64,000 nucleotides of DNA from NCBI GenBank assembly GCA_028023455.1, contig JAQFVV010006450.1:163501-227500 (forward strand). Direction: 5' to 3'. Within the stretch, counting starts at the first letter, position 1. Each line of letters starts with the position of its first letter. The position numbers and the translations under genes were made by a program. Origin of the DNA: Epiperipatus broadwayi. Lineage: Eukaryota; Onychophora; Udeonychophora; Euonychophora; Peripatidae. Below are positions 1-11,884 of the stretch, piece after piece. Below the pieces are notes generated by a model. It saw nothing but the letters and a program-made list of their open reading frames with translations, did no database searches and had not been told where the DNA came from.

Positions 1-117
1 AAAAAGCTTTCTGATAACAAATTCAGAATAAGTAAACCATCCAGAATATAACACTGATAAAAATAGATTTAGTATTATGTCTAACATTTCTTTTCTTCTG
101 GGCTACTATTACTACTA

Positions 118-365
118 TGTAATTAGAGGGGATTTGAACCCATACTTTCAAGCCATCTTCAACCATCCACTCCATCTTATAAAACCAAACACATGGCCAC
201 ATACATCCAAAAAAAGATAAATCCATCTCCTATATTTGTATTCTGCACTGAACCAGCACTCATCAGTTGGTCCAGATCATTATTTCCCCCACTTATATAT
301 AGAACCAGTGCTCAGTTCATATTAAGATAGCAAATCTTCAAACTTTAAGGGTCAACTTAAAAGTA
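118..365 (-). mobile_element. Hammerhead-bearing dispersed repeat, copy 1 (retrozyme-like)
   Basis: Read on the minus strand, this carries a hammerhead core (228-287) followed by a tRNA-like stretch ending in the B-box-like GGGTTCAAATCCCC (complement at about 128-141). The same order recurs at 7470, 28068, 42670, 44505, 47535 and 49225. No protein is encoded. The short ORF reading across it (23-226, minus) has no relatives other than the same reading in other copies. Confidence 0.7.
228..287 (-). ncRNA. Hammerhead ribozyme motif, decayed copy
   Basis: The minus strand reads ATGATCTGGACCAA, then an intact CTGATGAG, then a GTGCTG/CAGTGC helix II capped by GTT. The following GAAA is changed to AGAAT and the 3' helix I arm is altered (ATAGGAGAT), so this copy is probably not active. 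Its value is as an aligned family member. Confidence 0.5.
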
Positions 366-730
366 TATATGACATACTTGTACTTAAATATTACTACTAT
401 GATAAATAATAAAGATCATTGAACATTAATTAATATCGACTCACAATTTAGAATCATAGAAGTGCTTGTTTTCCGAGATGACTCATTGTCTAACCTGTTA
501 TTTTGTAATTATTAATAAATATGTCAAAAGTATTTGTTATCTGTGTTTGTCTGTATAGACATCATACATAACAGTATAAATATGAAACTATTAAAAATAA
601 TACTTGGAATGAATTTTATGAACTAATCAAATAGATCAAATTATTTATGTTTATTTTAGATATTTATTTAGTGAGATAATAAAGGAAACATTTAAAAATC
701 ATGCATTATATCAATGGATTAATATTCAAC
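366..730. other. AT-rich intergenic or intronic filler
   Basis: I see no coding potential, RNA gene or recognisable repeat here. It lies downstream of NAGLU exon f, so it should be intron. Confidence 0.5.
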
Positions 731-741
731 AAAGCAAGTCA

Positions 742-840
742 GTCAATACGTTGGTGGCCTAGTGGTTAGCATATCTATCTTCCAGGCAGTTGGCCCGGGT
801 TCGCTTCCCAGTCAACACTGACATATAAAAAAAATAAAAT
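742..840 (+). mobile_element. tRNA-derived SINE with target-site duplication
   Basis: The head has a Pol III A-box-like TGGCCTAGTGGTTAGC and a B-box-like GGTTCGCTTCC, followed by a short tail and an A-rich 3' end. It is flanked by the perfect 11-bp duplication AAAGCAAGTCA at 731-741 and 841-851, which fits target-primed reverse transcription. The B-box resembles that of the SINE at 50608-50681 (GGTTTGCTTCC), so the two may be one family. Confidence 0.75.
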
Positions 841-926
841 AAAGCAAGTCATATATATCATGACATTCCTTTTTAAAAAGCCTGTATTTACAAAAATGCA
901 ATACATAGAGCATATCAATAGCTCAA

Positions 927-1073
927 ACAAGCTCTTATTAATCTAGTATCTGAATGTTCTAGCTCCTCACTGAGGTGAGCCATAAGCTTGAAACCAATTG
1001 GTCTGGGGATAAGAATATTCCAGATAGAGATTTTAAATGTTTTCTCTTACCGTACTCATTAATAAGAGCTTGT
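927..1073. mobile_element. Small MITE-like element with 16-bp inverted ends
   Basis: ACAAGCTCTTATTAAT at 927-942 is the exact reverse complement of 1058-1073, enclosing about 115 bp of non-coding sequence. I could not define a target duplication. Confidence 0.5.
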
Positions 1074-1294
1074 CTATATTGCATCAATGGATTAAAAAAA
1101 TACATACACTCTCAAACAATTAGTGAACATTCTATTTATTAAAAGTGTACTTGATGTAGAAAATTAAAAAAAAAGTTTAAACAACAAATTATAACACTAT
1201 ATATTATATAAAATTAGTTATAAGACAAAATAGTATATATATTGTACAAATGGTGAATATATTTAAAATGATAAATAGTTCAAATATTACTTAC

Positions 1295-1360
1295 CAGCAA
1301 AAAGGTGGATTGAAATGACCCCACCTTCCTAACTGAGTTACAGTAGCATTTGGAAATAAA
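1295..1360 (-). CDS. NAGLU: Alpha-N-acetylglucosaminidase, internal exon f (last in window)
   Basis: This 66-bp exon reads LFPNATVTQLGRWGHFNPPF on the minus strand. It matches the NAGLU segment that follows the TPVLPAFAGHVPEA-type strand, with the conserved hydrophobic-FP, T and GxWGHFN pattern. A T-rich tract ending in TTTAG precedes it and the donor is GTAAGT. Entry takes two bases (AG) from exon e, and exit leaves TG for an exon left of base 1. NAGLU is the lysosomal GH89 enzyme that removes terminal N-acetylglucosamine during heparan sulfate breakdown. Its catalytic glutamates are encoded further 3', outside the window. The intron separating this exon from exon e is about 30.3 kb. Confidence 0.85.
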
Positions 1361-3690
1361 CTAAAAAATATAAAATGTATAAATAAAAAGATTAGCGAGG
1401 AATAGAAAATAAAGAAAAATCTGAGTTACATTAAATAAAAAATAAAGGCAATGTTATTATAATAAATTGTTTTAAGAAATTGAATTCAGTTTTTTTTACT
1501 TCTCTTTTTGTTTTTCTCTTATATTTATGAATAGAAAAAACATTTATCTTTAATAAAGCAAATCGTTTAAACTAATTTTGAATATTATAGTAGTAAAAAA
1601 ATAAAAAGTTTAATTAAGAAATAAAATGCCACGCGTTCTTCAAGATCTTTTTTAAAAAATAAAATGTTTCAAAAACGAAAATTCCGAAAGAAATGCATTC
1701 ATTTATGATAATTCATTTCTTCATACTTCAAGTTTATTTGGAAACATTTTTTTTTTTCTGCTGTAATTAATAATTTATGTGATTTCTTCTTAGACATTTA
1801 CAATATGCTAATCCCACGACCATATGTTAGAACTGAATTTTGTTTTATAATAATAATCGTTATACATATTCATAAATTTTATTGCATTATTAATAAATTG
1901 ACGAATAAAAAAATACATATTTGAAATATTAAAAAATATTATTTTTAATTTTTACTTTTTGTTTTTTTACAAAAAAAAATATATGGTAAGACAAACAATA
2001 TATCTTAAGAAACCGTTTATAAACAAAACAAAAATTATTAATAAAAATTACACTTTATAAGCTCTTATTTTTCCTAACTTATCATCTTTGGTATATATTA
2101 GTAATATGTTAATGGTTAATAATACAGATGACTTCCATCATATATAAAATCGATGTACATAAAAATTAGCAAACATAGACAAAATTAAACAATAATTTAG
2201 TTTAATGATACAAAAGTGCAGGAAAATATCGTTATTTTATTCATTAGCCAAACTAACCATAGTTTATTTTTATACAATCAAAATTGAATCATTTAACTTG
2301 ACAAAAAATATCACAGAAGACTGACTTTCCATATTGATTTTTTTTACTTATGCAAAAGTGTGCTTTTATAATGTACAATTTCAACACAACTAAATTTAAC
2401 TTGCCTTGATTAAAGGAAAGTTATGTCATTGGAAGAGATAATAAATGCAAAGTTTTCTTCCAAATATGTGACTAATTTTTTATTTATTCTGACATTAAAT
2501 AGATCAAGCCAATGTACATAATAGCCAAAATTCTCATTACATTAAAAAATTTTATACGGATAATTTGATAAAGACTTGTTGATATAAATACCTTAATTTA
2601 TCATATTATTAAGATGTTAATAAATTTTGGAATATATATAGGAATTCTTTTAGTATGGATCGATAAAGGATAGTATCTTTCTTTTATTCTCAGTAAGATT
2701 CTGTAATTGTCAAAATTCATTTAGTATATCCATGATAGTCTAAAGATTATCCATATTTTAAAATATTGTTATTACTTAATCTAAATAAAGACCTAATACT
2801 TTGAGTTCTATTTTCTTAATAACTGAATCAATAGAAAGGAAATAAATAAATCTAAAAATAGTCATCCTTGTTGCATAGCTCTTTGTAGTCTGAAAGAATC
2901 TGAGAGTCTCAGTAATTTTTTAAAAATGATTTGTTGATTTTATCTATTAAATATATCTGGAATCTATTTGATTTATAACTTCTAATATATAGGTTCAATT
3001 GTCCATATTACTAAATTAGTATAGACTATTTGCATTATATAATAATATGTCCATTTCTTTTGTATAGATAATCTCATATTCTCATGGTCATAACACTACT
3101 TTTTTGTTTCTTATTATATAATAAGACATTGATAGTTTTGTATTTATTAATGAAAATTTTTAATAGAATTGTAGTGTGTATTTTGGGATCCCTATCTTCA
3201 ATAAATATTATATTCTCTAATGTTGAATGCTGCTGAAATGCTTTTTCATAAATAAATGGCCAATTATATTTTCATATCACTTATGTTTCTAAAGCTAATT
3301 GCATAAAACTTTCTTTTTATTTATATTTTCTGTTATATATCCCCCCCCCCTGTTACTTGCACTGCATTATGCCACCTAGTACATTTATAAATTTATTTAC
3401 CTTTTAAAAAACATATGCATCAATATGTAGATCTGATTTTATCCTTCTGTTTAAAATTGTGGGAATATCTTAGTGTATGATATATAAGCCGTTCATACTT
3501 AATTAATAATTTTTGACAAATTGTCCAATGAGAGTATTAGTTTGTTTTTTGTTTTTTTACTTTTCTTGTCTAATTTTTTTTCATGCATTTGATGATGTAA
3601 ATGGACTTCCTCTTTTTGCAGATTTTATATTAGCTTCTGTTTAGGATTAAATTAAATTAAGCTTTAAAAATAATCTGTATAATAATATTA
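1361..3690. other. AT-rich intron sequence (start of 30-kb intron e-f)
   Basis: This is low-complexity A/T sequence with a C10 tract at 3341-3350. I see no coding exon, RNA gene or classified repeat. Confidence 0.5.
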
Positions 3691-3696
3691 GCCTGA

Positions 3697-4060
3697 AGGT
3701 TTGTGACGATGGTATATTAGATGTGATAATACATTGGGTTATTTTCATCATCTCTCATTAAATGTTGAATGTCTAGAAAGTTTTAGTTTATTTAAACTTT
3801 TCAAATACAAACAACTCTTAATAATAACACACAAATAGGTTAGTAAATTACACATTTCAAGTGATATTATTCTCTGCTCTGCTTCTGATGTTGGTGGCCT
3901 GACCAGTGATAATATCAGCATAGGAGTTAAACTTATAATTTTTGAATATTGAATTTTAAGGCAACACTCTAACCAACTGAGTTATTCTATCAAAGGCAAC
4001 AGTCAGTAGAAATTTCTTATGCTTACCTAGGAGGATTGGTTCAAATCCTCATGATTCCTA
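3697..4060 (-). mobile_element. PLE family C 3' tail with tRNA-like module (left arm of inverted pair)
   Basis: The minus strand matches the 3' region of the family C elements at 39.2 and 57.6 kb: a tRNA-like segment (about 3928-4000), then the conserved terminal region with ATTCAACATTTAATG. It is arranged head-to-head with 4095-4395, forming an imperfect palindrome with arms of about 300 bp. Confidence 0.65.
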
Positions 4061-4094
4061 CAATTTTTTTAGTACATAAACTCTCATAGATGAG

Positions 4095-4395
4095 TATATA
4101 AATTTTCTTATACTGTTGCCTCTGATAGAATAGCTCAGTTGGTTCGAGTGTTGCCTTAAAATTCGATATTCAAGAATTTAAGAGTGTAAGTTTGACTCTT
4201 AAGTTAACATTGTCATTGATCAGAGCAATATCTGAAGAATAGAGAGGAATACCACTTGAAACATTGTGTAATTTACTAATTTGTGCTGTCTATTATGTAT
4301 TATCACTAATTGTTGTTTGTATTTGAAAAGATTGAATAAAGTTTAAATTTTTCTAGATATTCAACATTTAATGATAGATAATGAAAATAGTCCAA
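4095..4395 (+). mobile_element. PLE family C 3' tail with tRNA-like module (right arm of inverted pair)
   Basis: It contains TAGCTCAGTTGGTTCGAG (A-box and D-arm-like) at about 4132-4149 and a weak B-box (AAGTTTGACTCTTA) at about 4188-4201. The conserved PLE C terminal stretch follows, including an AATAAA-like site. It is the inverted partner of 3697-4060. Confidence 0.65.
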
Positions 4396-5904
4396 TATAT
4401 TATCATATAATCTGTACATATTATATTTTGCACTTTATTTGATTTTGTAATAAAAAGGTTTATAGCTTGTTGTTCATATAAAATATTTGCTTTTCTTAAT
4501 TTTATGCCATGATGGAATAATCTATTCCTATCACAATATTTGATCAGTTGCAAGTAAAATGTTGAATTGTATATTTTTTCTTAAGCAATGCTTATATTGT
4601 TGTTCTGCCCTTCTGTATTCATCTATGAGTAATTATGTACAAAATTGATCCATGAAAATTACTAGTAATGTAATAATTTACATTTTAATTTTATATTAAT
4701 TATTCTTTGCTCTAAATAAAAAAATAAATTTTCCAGTAATTTTCTTTTAATATTACAAAAAAATATAAGGCTTGAATGGATATCCTATTTATAGTGAATA
4801 CAATGCTAATTTTTCATTTTGTTATTTAATGCTAATGGCATATTTTTATGGTATTGTTCAAATTATCTTCTAATATAACCATCCCTTGTTTTTTGGACTA
4901 ATTTATTTTGCAAACTATCCAATACTGGTATTATGTTTTTGCCTTTGATTATTGAATAAGTTGTTATCATATAATGCATAGTGTTTATGAGAGTGGGAAA
5001 AAAAAGACTATAAATTATGTGTAAGGATTACATCAGAATTTTATTATTGTTTTATATTGGGGATTGATCAATGCTATTTAAATAAAATATCAATATAGGT
5101 TTTTTTAAATAAATAGATTTATCCTGGTGAGTCTTTATTTTTATATAAATAATATTTTATTTGAATTATTTTTTATTCACTATTTTACATTTTCATTACA
5201 TTTTGATTATTACTTGTCTTTTTATCTTCTTTAATATCATTATAGGATTAACTTTTTCCATTAATCTGGTCTTCATAATATCATCAGTGAAATATTCCTC
5301 TATAAGTTTTTAAATTATATTTTCTTCTTCACTTTCTTTTCATAAAAATTGTCTAGTTTTGTCTTTGTAATTTATTTTGTTTTTCATTAAGTTTAGTGAT
5401 GAAATTAACCTCTTTTGTATTGAATTCCAGAACAATTGGATATTATTGCTTGATGATTAGTGGGTTTAAGGTATTAATATTTTTCTTTATTGTTTTATTC
5501 CTCTATTCAATATTTAGTGTTTTTATATCTATTTTCGTAATTCTTGGTTTTTGTTTTTTCTATTAAGTTTATTACAACATTTTTCCAGTGTTTAATTTAT
5601 GTTACATATTTGGTGTAATCTGTCACTTTTTTGCATTTTGTGAATGTTTGTTTATATCTCACAATTTACTATTCCATTATATCTAAGAAAAAAAAAGGGA
5701 GTGAATTTGTTTGATATGAGTATTAATGACATTTGGTTTTTTAAGTCTATGTAATATTTGATCTTATATTATACCTTTTTAAAGTTTTATTATTACTTTC
5801 CATGAATTGGTTAGAATTTAGTATAGGATATTATGCATCATTTCTTTTTCTTTTATTATTTCTGTATATACTTGCCATTTTTGTTTGAAATGTTTTTTTC
5901 TTTG
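4396..5904. other. AT-rich intron sequence, nothing recognised
   Basis: T-rich low-complexity DNA. No open frame with protein-like composition and no tRNA-like or palindromic element was found. Confidence 0.5.
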
Positions 5905-5917
5905 AGATATGTAAAAG

Positions 5918-6487
5918 ATACAAGGAGGCAAAACTCTCCATGCAGAAGCGCCACTCAGTGCAAGCCAGAGTAATCAATGGATGCAAGAAAGTTTGTGCAT
6001 AAAATTCCTATCTAGTGCCTACTCATTCAATATCCTCAGACTAGTTTTTAGTTTGTGACTTTCACTAGTGAGAAGCCTTGGATCTAAGAGCACTGCACCT
6101 AGATCTTAGGATCTAATGCAACCCTCCAGCAGCCACCTCTTACTTTTTTAGCTAACTATAAAGCTTTGAGTCCAAAATGAAAGCACAATAAGATTTACAA
6201 GCTAAACTCATTAGCTTGTATTGATGTATAGATCTGAACTCAGTTCAGCATCCATACTTTTTGGTATCTTTGGTTCTTTAATAACCACAGTCACCATAAT
6301 TCTATTGGTTCAGGATTGTTATTAAATCATTAAACATCACATGATCATTACACAGGCTATTTTTCACAAGCTATTTTACACAAGCTGTTTTTCACTATGG
6401 TTTGCACTGAGTGGCGCTACTGTAGGAGAGTTTTTGCTTCTGTGAAAAACAGCTTTGTAAGCATAAAGAATGTGACCATGTGATGTT
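5918..6487 (+). mobile_element. Foldback element of the 'GGCAAAACTCTCC' family with 13-bp TSD
   Basis: The left end (about 5927-5965, GGCAAAACTCTCC to CACTCAGTGCAA) is the near-reverse complement of 6395-6440. An asymmetric tail ending CATGTGATGTT follows on the right only. The perfect 13-bp duplication AGATATGTAAAAG lies at 5905-5917 and 6488-6500. Relatives are at 9445-9495, 29774-29843, 32522-33015 and 55459-55798. A TSD this long suggests retrotransposition rather than cut-and-paste movement. There is no ORF. Confidence 0.7.
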
Positions 6488-6500
6488 AGATATGTAAAAG

Positions 6501-7469
6501 TCTATTATAAATCAAGATTATTAAATTCTTTAGGTACATATTTATTTATTCCCCCCCCCTTTTTTTAAGTAAATTTTTTGGTAATTCCTAAAGGATTTTA
6601 TTATAGTATTGGTACTAGAAATATAATCTTATGCAAAGGAAGTTATAATAAATTTACTTACCTCTATTAAATTATAATCATTAAGTTTAGAGAAGTAAAA
6701 TGATAGATCTGTTTTTGCTTATATATAACGATAATATTTTCATCTGTTTATATTATTAAATTGAAAATAAAGGATTTAAGACATGATGAAAAACTTTTTT
6801 TCCAGTAATCACTTAATTTATTACAAGTTTTGGGCATATGTTTAATTTTTTTTGTTTTCTTCAGGATGCTATTATTAGCTTATTTTTTTATTTGATTCAT
6901 TTTTAATATCTGACTTATTTGATTGACTTAATTTTTTATTTTGCCTTTTAGTATTTTATTTTTTTGTTTTCAGTACTAGCCTTTAGTATAAACAGCCAAA
7001 CTCCTCAAATTATATTTTTACCTATTTTCGCAATGTTATCTGTTAAATTTGCCACATAGTGAATCTAGTTTCTTTATTTTCTGATTTGGGTATTTTCTTT
7101 GTTTTCAAAAAAATGGAATTTAATTTATATATTTTCACTTTTAAAAGTTTGTTTTTCTCTTTATAAAAAATACTTTTTAATTCTTATATTTTTACACTTT
7201 TGCTTTACTTGAGTTTTGAACATATTATTTGATGGCGATGATTAATTATTATTACTTTATATTATCATACTATCGCAACAACTTGATTAATCTCTGCTAG
7301 GCATCAAAGGAGACTGTAATTCAAATTAATGGTTCAAAAAATAAAGAAAAGGATATATTTCTTTTATTTATTGGCAATAAACTATTTTTTTATTTTCTTT
7401 ACATTATTTAAATTTGAAAAATAAAAGATGGTCTTTCTATTATCATTTATTAACAGTAAATAAACTTTA
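6501..7469. other. AT-rich intron sequence, nothing recognised
   Basis: A C9 tract at 6551-6559 precedes this block. The remainder is low-complexity A/T DNA without supported features. Confidence 0.5.
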
Positions 7470-7830
7470 TTAATTATAAGTTAGAAGGTATTTGAACTCG
7501 GATTTTCAAACTTCCTACAGTTATCTACTCTATCTTACATAACTGATAAACATGACCACGCACTTGTGAAAAAGATAAATGATTTCTAATACGCACATTT
7601 CGTACTGAACCAGCACTCATCATTTGGTCCAGATTATCATCATCCCTCCCCATATATATATATAATCAGTGCTTAGTTAATATTAAGATAGTAAATCAAA
7701 TTTTAATGGACATACTTCAATGTTCTTCACTCTCCAACTCTTCAGTCATCTATATCATTGAAAATCTGTTGATGGAACGCTTAAAGAAGCCCTTGTTGAT
7801 GCCTATACTATTGTCATAATTATTAATTAA
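7470..7830 (-). mobile_element. Hammerhead-bearing dispersed repeat, copy 2 (retrozyme-like)
   Basis: On the minus strand the ribozyme region (about 7580-7643) keeps a paired helix II (GTGCTG-GTT-CAGTAC) followed by CGAAA. The first core base is changed (ATGATGAG for CTGATGAG). The tRNA-like part (about 7495-7560) and the upstream GAGTTGGAGAGTG-type region are also present, so this copy is close to full length. Confidence 0.7.
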
Positions 7831-9385
7831 AAGGTATCTATTACTTTAAATAATTTTATAAACATAATGCTTCCACTAATATAAGATTATAAAAACATTT
7901 TTAATGCAGGATTATTCTATAAACCCAATCATTAAAAGTAGATAGACCTTAATATATCATAGCAATAAAGGTTATAATTTTTTTGACTTGTTCTTAAATT
8001 TTATGATTTCTTTTATTACATTTCTTGAATAATAAAGCTTTAATTAATGACTGCGCAATGATAATATCTCTTAGAAACTAAATGGATACTTTATAAAGAC
8101 TAATAAATATTTAGATGTGCGTTTTATCAACTTGTTTCATGATCTCTGGGCCTTACTGAATAATGAATGCAAGAATCTCTTTGAGAATTACCAAAAAACT
8201 GTAAATGGTTATCATAGTTCAAGCTAGGGTGGAGAACCTGTAATCTTATGGACCATTAGCTCAACTTTTTGAATGAATTTAAATTTTGCAAACAAATCCT
8301 TTTATTTTTATTAATATGTTTTTGTTCATCTTTTACTATTTTTATTTTAATATTAAAATGGAAATTTGTAAAATATCAAAGATTAAAAAAAGATCCTGTG
8401 AAATAACTCCAACCTTATGTATAAAACTTAAGAATTAACAAAATTTCTTTATTATATATTTTTGTTACATAAAAATAAATAAATACAAAAATGAAACATT
8501 GAATCATAAGTAATAAACTGTTTAGTGTATTTATTTATCATAAACTCAATTATATCACATTTAAATTTTTCCTATTTTTGGAAATTATAAAATTAGAATT
8601 TTACAAAATAATGTACATTTTGAAGGGCAGCAACTAAAATTTCTTGAATGCATCTTTTTTAATTTAAAGCTAATTTAATGCAATATTTCAGCATGCAAAG
8701 ATTCTTCATCCCTGATTCAGGCTATCAATAAAGATTTTTATCACTCTATCTCATATCATGTGCGAAACTACACCATGTTATCATGACATTCAAACAAGAT
8801 ATTGACTGCTGCAATATGATTATTTCTTCAGCTATTTGAATAATACAATGTTGTTGTTTTTTAGCTCATGTTAATTTCAAAATATGTACACATTATTCTT
8901 TAAGGTAATGCAATTTCTAATTCAACTAAAGTAATTTATTATTTAATATATAAATGAATAATAATCTTATAGTTGCTAGTATAACTGTTTATCATATTTA
9001 TGTTGGTACAATTTTACATTTTTTTAGGATTTTGAGTCAGTTTGAGGTTTTATTTCAGGAGACAGACTATTTAGCTATTCAATTATTAGTCAATAAATGA
9101 ATATCTATGTATTTATCTAGAGAGTAACACCCCCGCCCTACCAAAAAAAAAAACTAATTAATATTTCATGATCTGGCAGTTAGCTATCCTCACAACTAGT
9201 ACTTTTGCTTTCACTGTTGTTTGGAGAGTTGTTATAATGGTCTTACTATGCAATGGATAATTAAAAAAGTGTTTTATCTTTTATTTTAATGAAATATGGC
9301 TCTAATATTTTTGTTTTAATTGTAACACTGTATAGCTATTCTGTAATGTTATCTAAAAATATGATATAGTATTATTTAATTTTAT
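7831..9385. other. AT-rich intron sequence
   Basis: No supported gene or repeat. A purine-poor patch near 9120-9250 contains a possible degraded end of the 5918 element family, but the match is too weak to call. Confidence 0.45.
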
Positions 9386-9389
9386 TTAA

Positions 9390-10440
9390 ATGATGATGAT
9401 TATTAAAGAGCATGTTATTCTTTTTATAATTATGTACACAATTTTAAAACAGGCAAAACTCACTATACGCAAGCATAAGAAGTGGTGGTCATGTGATGTA
9501 CACAATTTAATGCTATTATTAGACAATGATCTCAAGACAGAGACTGTTTCTTTGGATTTATCTAATTTGACTATGTTTATCATGCAATTATTGTAGATTT
9601 ATTATATTCACATGGTTTTCAACATTATTTTGTTTCCTGGTTAAAAAATTATCTAAAGATAGAAAACATGCTATTAAAATACATTATATTATCAGTGATT
9701 TTAAATTGGTTAATCTTGGAATTCCACAAGATACTTGGACCTATATTATTCTTAATATATATAAATGACATTTTTAGTTTATTTTTGTATTCAGTGATTC
9801 ATGTTTTTGCTGATATTGTTGTGTCTTATGATGCTGTTTCATATAATATTCTTGAACAGGTGATTAATAGGATGACATTAATTAGAAATTGGCTTATACT
9901 AAACTGTCTGATTGTCAATCATAATTAAATGAGAGATATTCTATTGTATTATAAATGCTATTCACTTAATATCAGTATTTGTATTTATAATAATATCATT
10001 TTCATTGAAATCTATTGTTATTTAGATGTTTTAATTGATTTGAGGTTAGCCTAGTTAAGTCATATTGCTTATTTAAGTCTACTTTGATGATTGTTTATGT
10101 TTCTTATTATAAAAAATATATTGTGTTGTAATATCTGTGTTTGGGATCGTTGTAAGTTTGTTTACTATTCTCATTATGTACTTAAAAAATTATATCATGT
10201 ATATTATTTTTGGCAAGCTTAGATTGACTTCTGTGTATGATATTTATGATAATTCTTGTATACTATCTGTTATTATGCCTTATAATTATAGAATGATTAT
10301 TTATATATATTATCGTTCTTCATATCATAAAGTGTACATTGAAAATATTTGTTTAACAGAGAATTTTCATTTGACATTGTCAGATTTTAAACTGGAAAGT
10401 AGTTATAGTCAATTTAGTTATAATCTATAATCGTATTAGA
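9390..10440 (+). pseudogene. Degraded non-LTR retrotransposon reverse transcriptase
   Basis: Read across frames, 9590-9660 resembles the non-LTR RT segment before the catalytic loop (VSWLKNYL). Then 9668-9928 gives a decayed GVPQGSILGPILFLIYINDI block (seen as ILGPILFLIYINDIFSLFL) followed by VHVFADIV where FADDT would stand. Frame changes and a missing second aspartate show it is dead. The 10137-10430 frame ends FHLTLSDFKLESS, like the C-terminal ends of CR1/Jockey-type ORF2 proteins. The 51-bp element at 9445-9495 is inserted in its 5' part. Clade assignment is uncertain. Confidence 0.6.
9445..9495 (+). mobile_element. 51-bp miniature of the 5918 element family with 13-bp TSD
   Basis: The insert joins the left end (AAACAGGCAAAACTC) directly to the right tail (GCATAAGAAGTGGTGGTCA) of the 5918 family. 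It sits between two perfect copies of ATGTACACAATTT (9432-9444 and 9496-9508). Confidence 0.6.
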
Positions 10441-10890
10441 TTATTTAATTCTTTTATTGCTAATTCAATAAATGTTGAATATATATCATTTTTTATATTT
10501 AAGAATGTTTGAAACTTTACTTATTGTATTATTTGTAATGATATTATTATTATTGCTGTTGTTGTTTTAACATTTGTATGTATTGTACATAATTAATGTA
10601 TATATATATTCTATTTTTTGTATAATTACTTTTTATATTTATTTGCTAGATTTATAATTTAGTGTCTTTATTATCTTTTTTTTGTAATTATTTTGGAATA
10701 TAATGATTCTTATGAATAACTCCACACCCAAGTTCTGCTTGTTTGGAATTATTCTATTTAGTTTGTTTATATATATATATTCTAATATTCTCATGGATAA
10801 AAAAAATTATAGTATTATTTCTGAGAGCTTTCATGTAATAGAAATATAATAACTAAATATCTGCCATTTCAATACAATAACAAGTACTCT
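10441..10890. other. AT-rich sequence, nothing recognised
   Basis: TA-rich low-complexity DNA between two retroelement remnants. Confidence 0.45.
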
Positions 10891-10892
10891 CA

Positions 10893-11335
10893 TCAGAGCT
10901 TCTTCTTTCTCAAATCATATGTGCGGTGAGATTTAAAAAAATTTTTTTTTTCCTTTGTTATTTTCTCCTCATTCTCAAATTCTATTGGTTGAGAAGTTTT
11001 AAAAAATATTTTATCCTCCAATAGCTTTTTCCAAATATTGTTAATTTTTTTTAATTTACACTTTTCATTTGTGCTCTTATGTCTTTTAAAAATTTCTATA
11101 GCTTCCCTTAGCAATCTCTGGTCATAGTGTTCAATTTTTGCAAGAATGTGTTTTATTAAAATTGATGTCGTAGTTAGTTAATTTAATGTATGAAAAAAAT
11201 GCTGATAAATTAGATTTTTCTCTACCTAAACAAAATGTGTTCTTCCTTTCTTATATTTATTCTATGATTTGTCTATCCAATGTATGAATGTAAACAAACT
11301 CCACATGGAATTTCATATTCACCATGACACTTTAA
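10893..11335 (-). pseudogene. PLE family D: GIY-YIG endonuclease 3' fragment
   Basis: On the minus strand a broken frame reads GEYEIPCGVCLHSYIG, a stop, then TNHRINIRKEEH. This is the GIY-YIG nuclease signature of Penelope-like elements (IPC-x-C, YIG-x-T-x-R, R-x-x-EH). Further on, HYDQRLLREAIEIFKRHKS matches the conserved LxREAIEI-K helix near the PLE C terminus, and the frame ends in lysine-rich sequence. The in-frame stop right after YIG and the absent RT domain show a dead, 5'-truncated copy. It differs clearly from the other three PLE families here. Confidence 0.65.
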
Positions 11336-11419
11336 AGGAATTTTATTTTTATGAAATGGAAATATTTCATTAATTTATATATATAAACTCTAAAAACCTG
11401 AAGCTAAACTAGCCAATAA

Positions 11420-11793
11420 AATAATCAAAATTACCTCAAATTCACAACTCAACCAGACTAGCCAAAGAAAGTAAATTCTAAAACACAATCAATGGTTTCA
11501 CTGCTATAAGCAGACTTATCAAGTGTAAAAGGGTTATAAGATAACAATAATAAAAAGAATTAAAGAATCTTTATTATTAAAAATTTATGATTCTAGAGCA
11601 ATTAACTTAATTTAAAAGTTCTTTTAATATTAAAGCTGTGCAGGATATAAATGAATTGTGATTAGTATAAATTTGTTGTTATTTTGTAGTCCTTTACACT
11701 TGAGAAATCTGCTTATAGCAGTGAAAGCATTGGTTGTGTTTTAGAGTTTATTTTCTTGGGCTAATCTGATTGAGTTGTGATTTTTGATTACAT
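11420..11793. mobile_element. Foldback/MITE-like element with arms of about 110 bp
   Basis: The left arm (11420-11532) and right arm (11692-11793) are inverted copies sharing CACTGCTATAAGCAG and AAACACAA. They enclose about 160 bp of AT-rich spacer. There is no ORF. Confidence 0.6.
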
Positions 11794-11884
11794 ATATATA
11801 TGTGTGTGTGTGTGTATTAGCTTATAATTAAATATTAGTAAATACAATAATTACATTTTTTTGAAAAGGACAAAAAATATATAA

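Noticed and set aside
4118-4203. A functional tRNA gene
   Set aside because: D-arm and T-arm are recognisable but anticodon and acceptor stems do not pair. It is part of a PLE tail.
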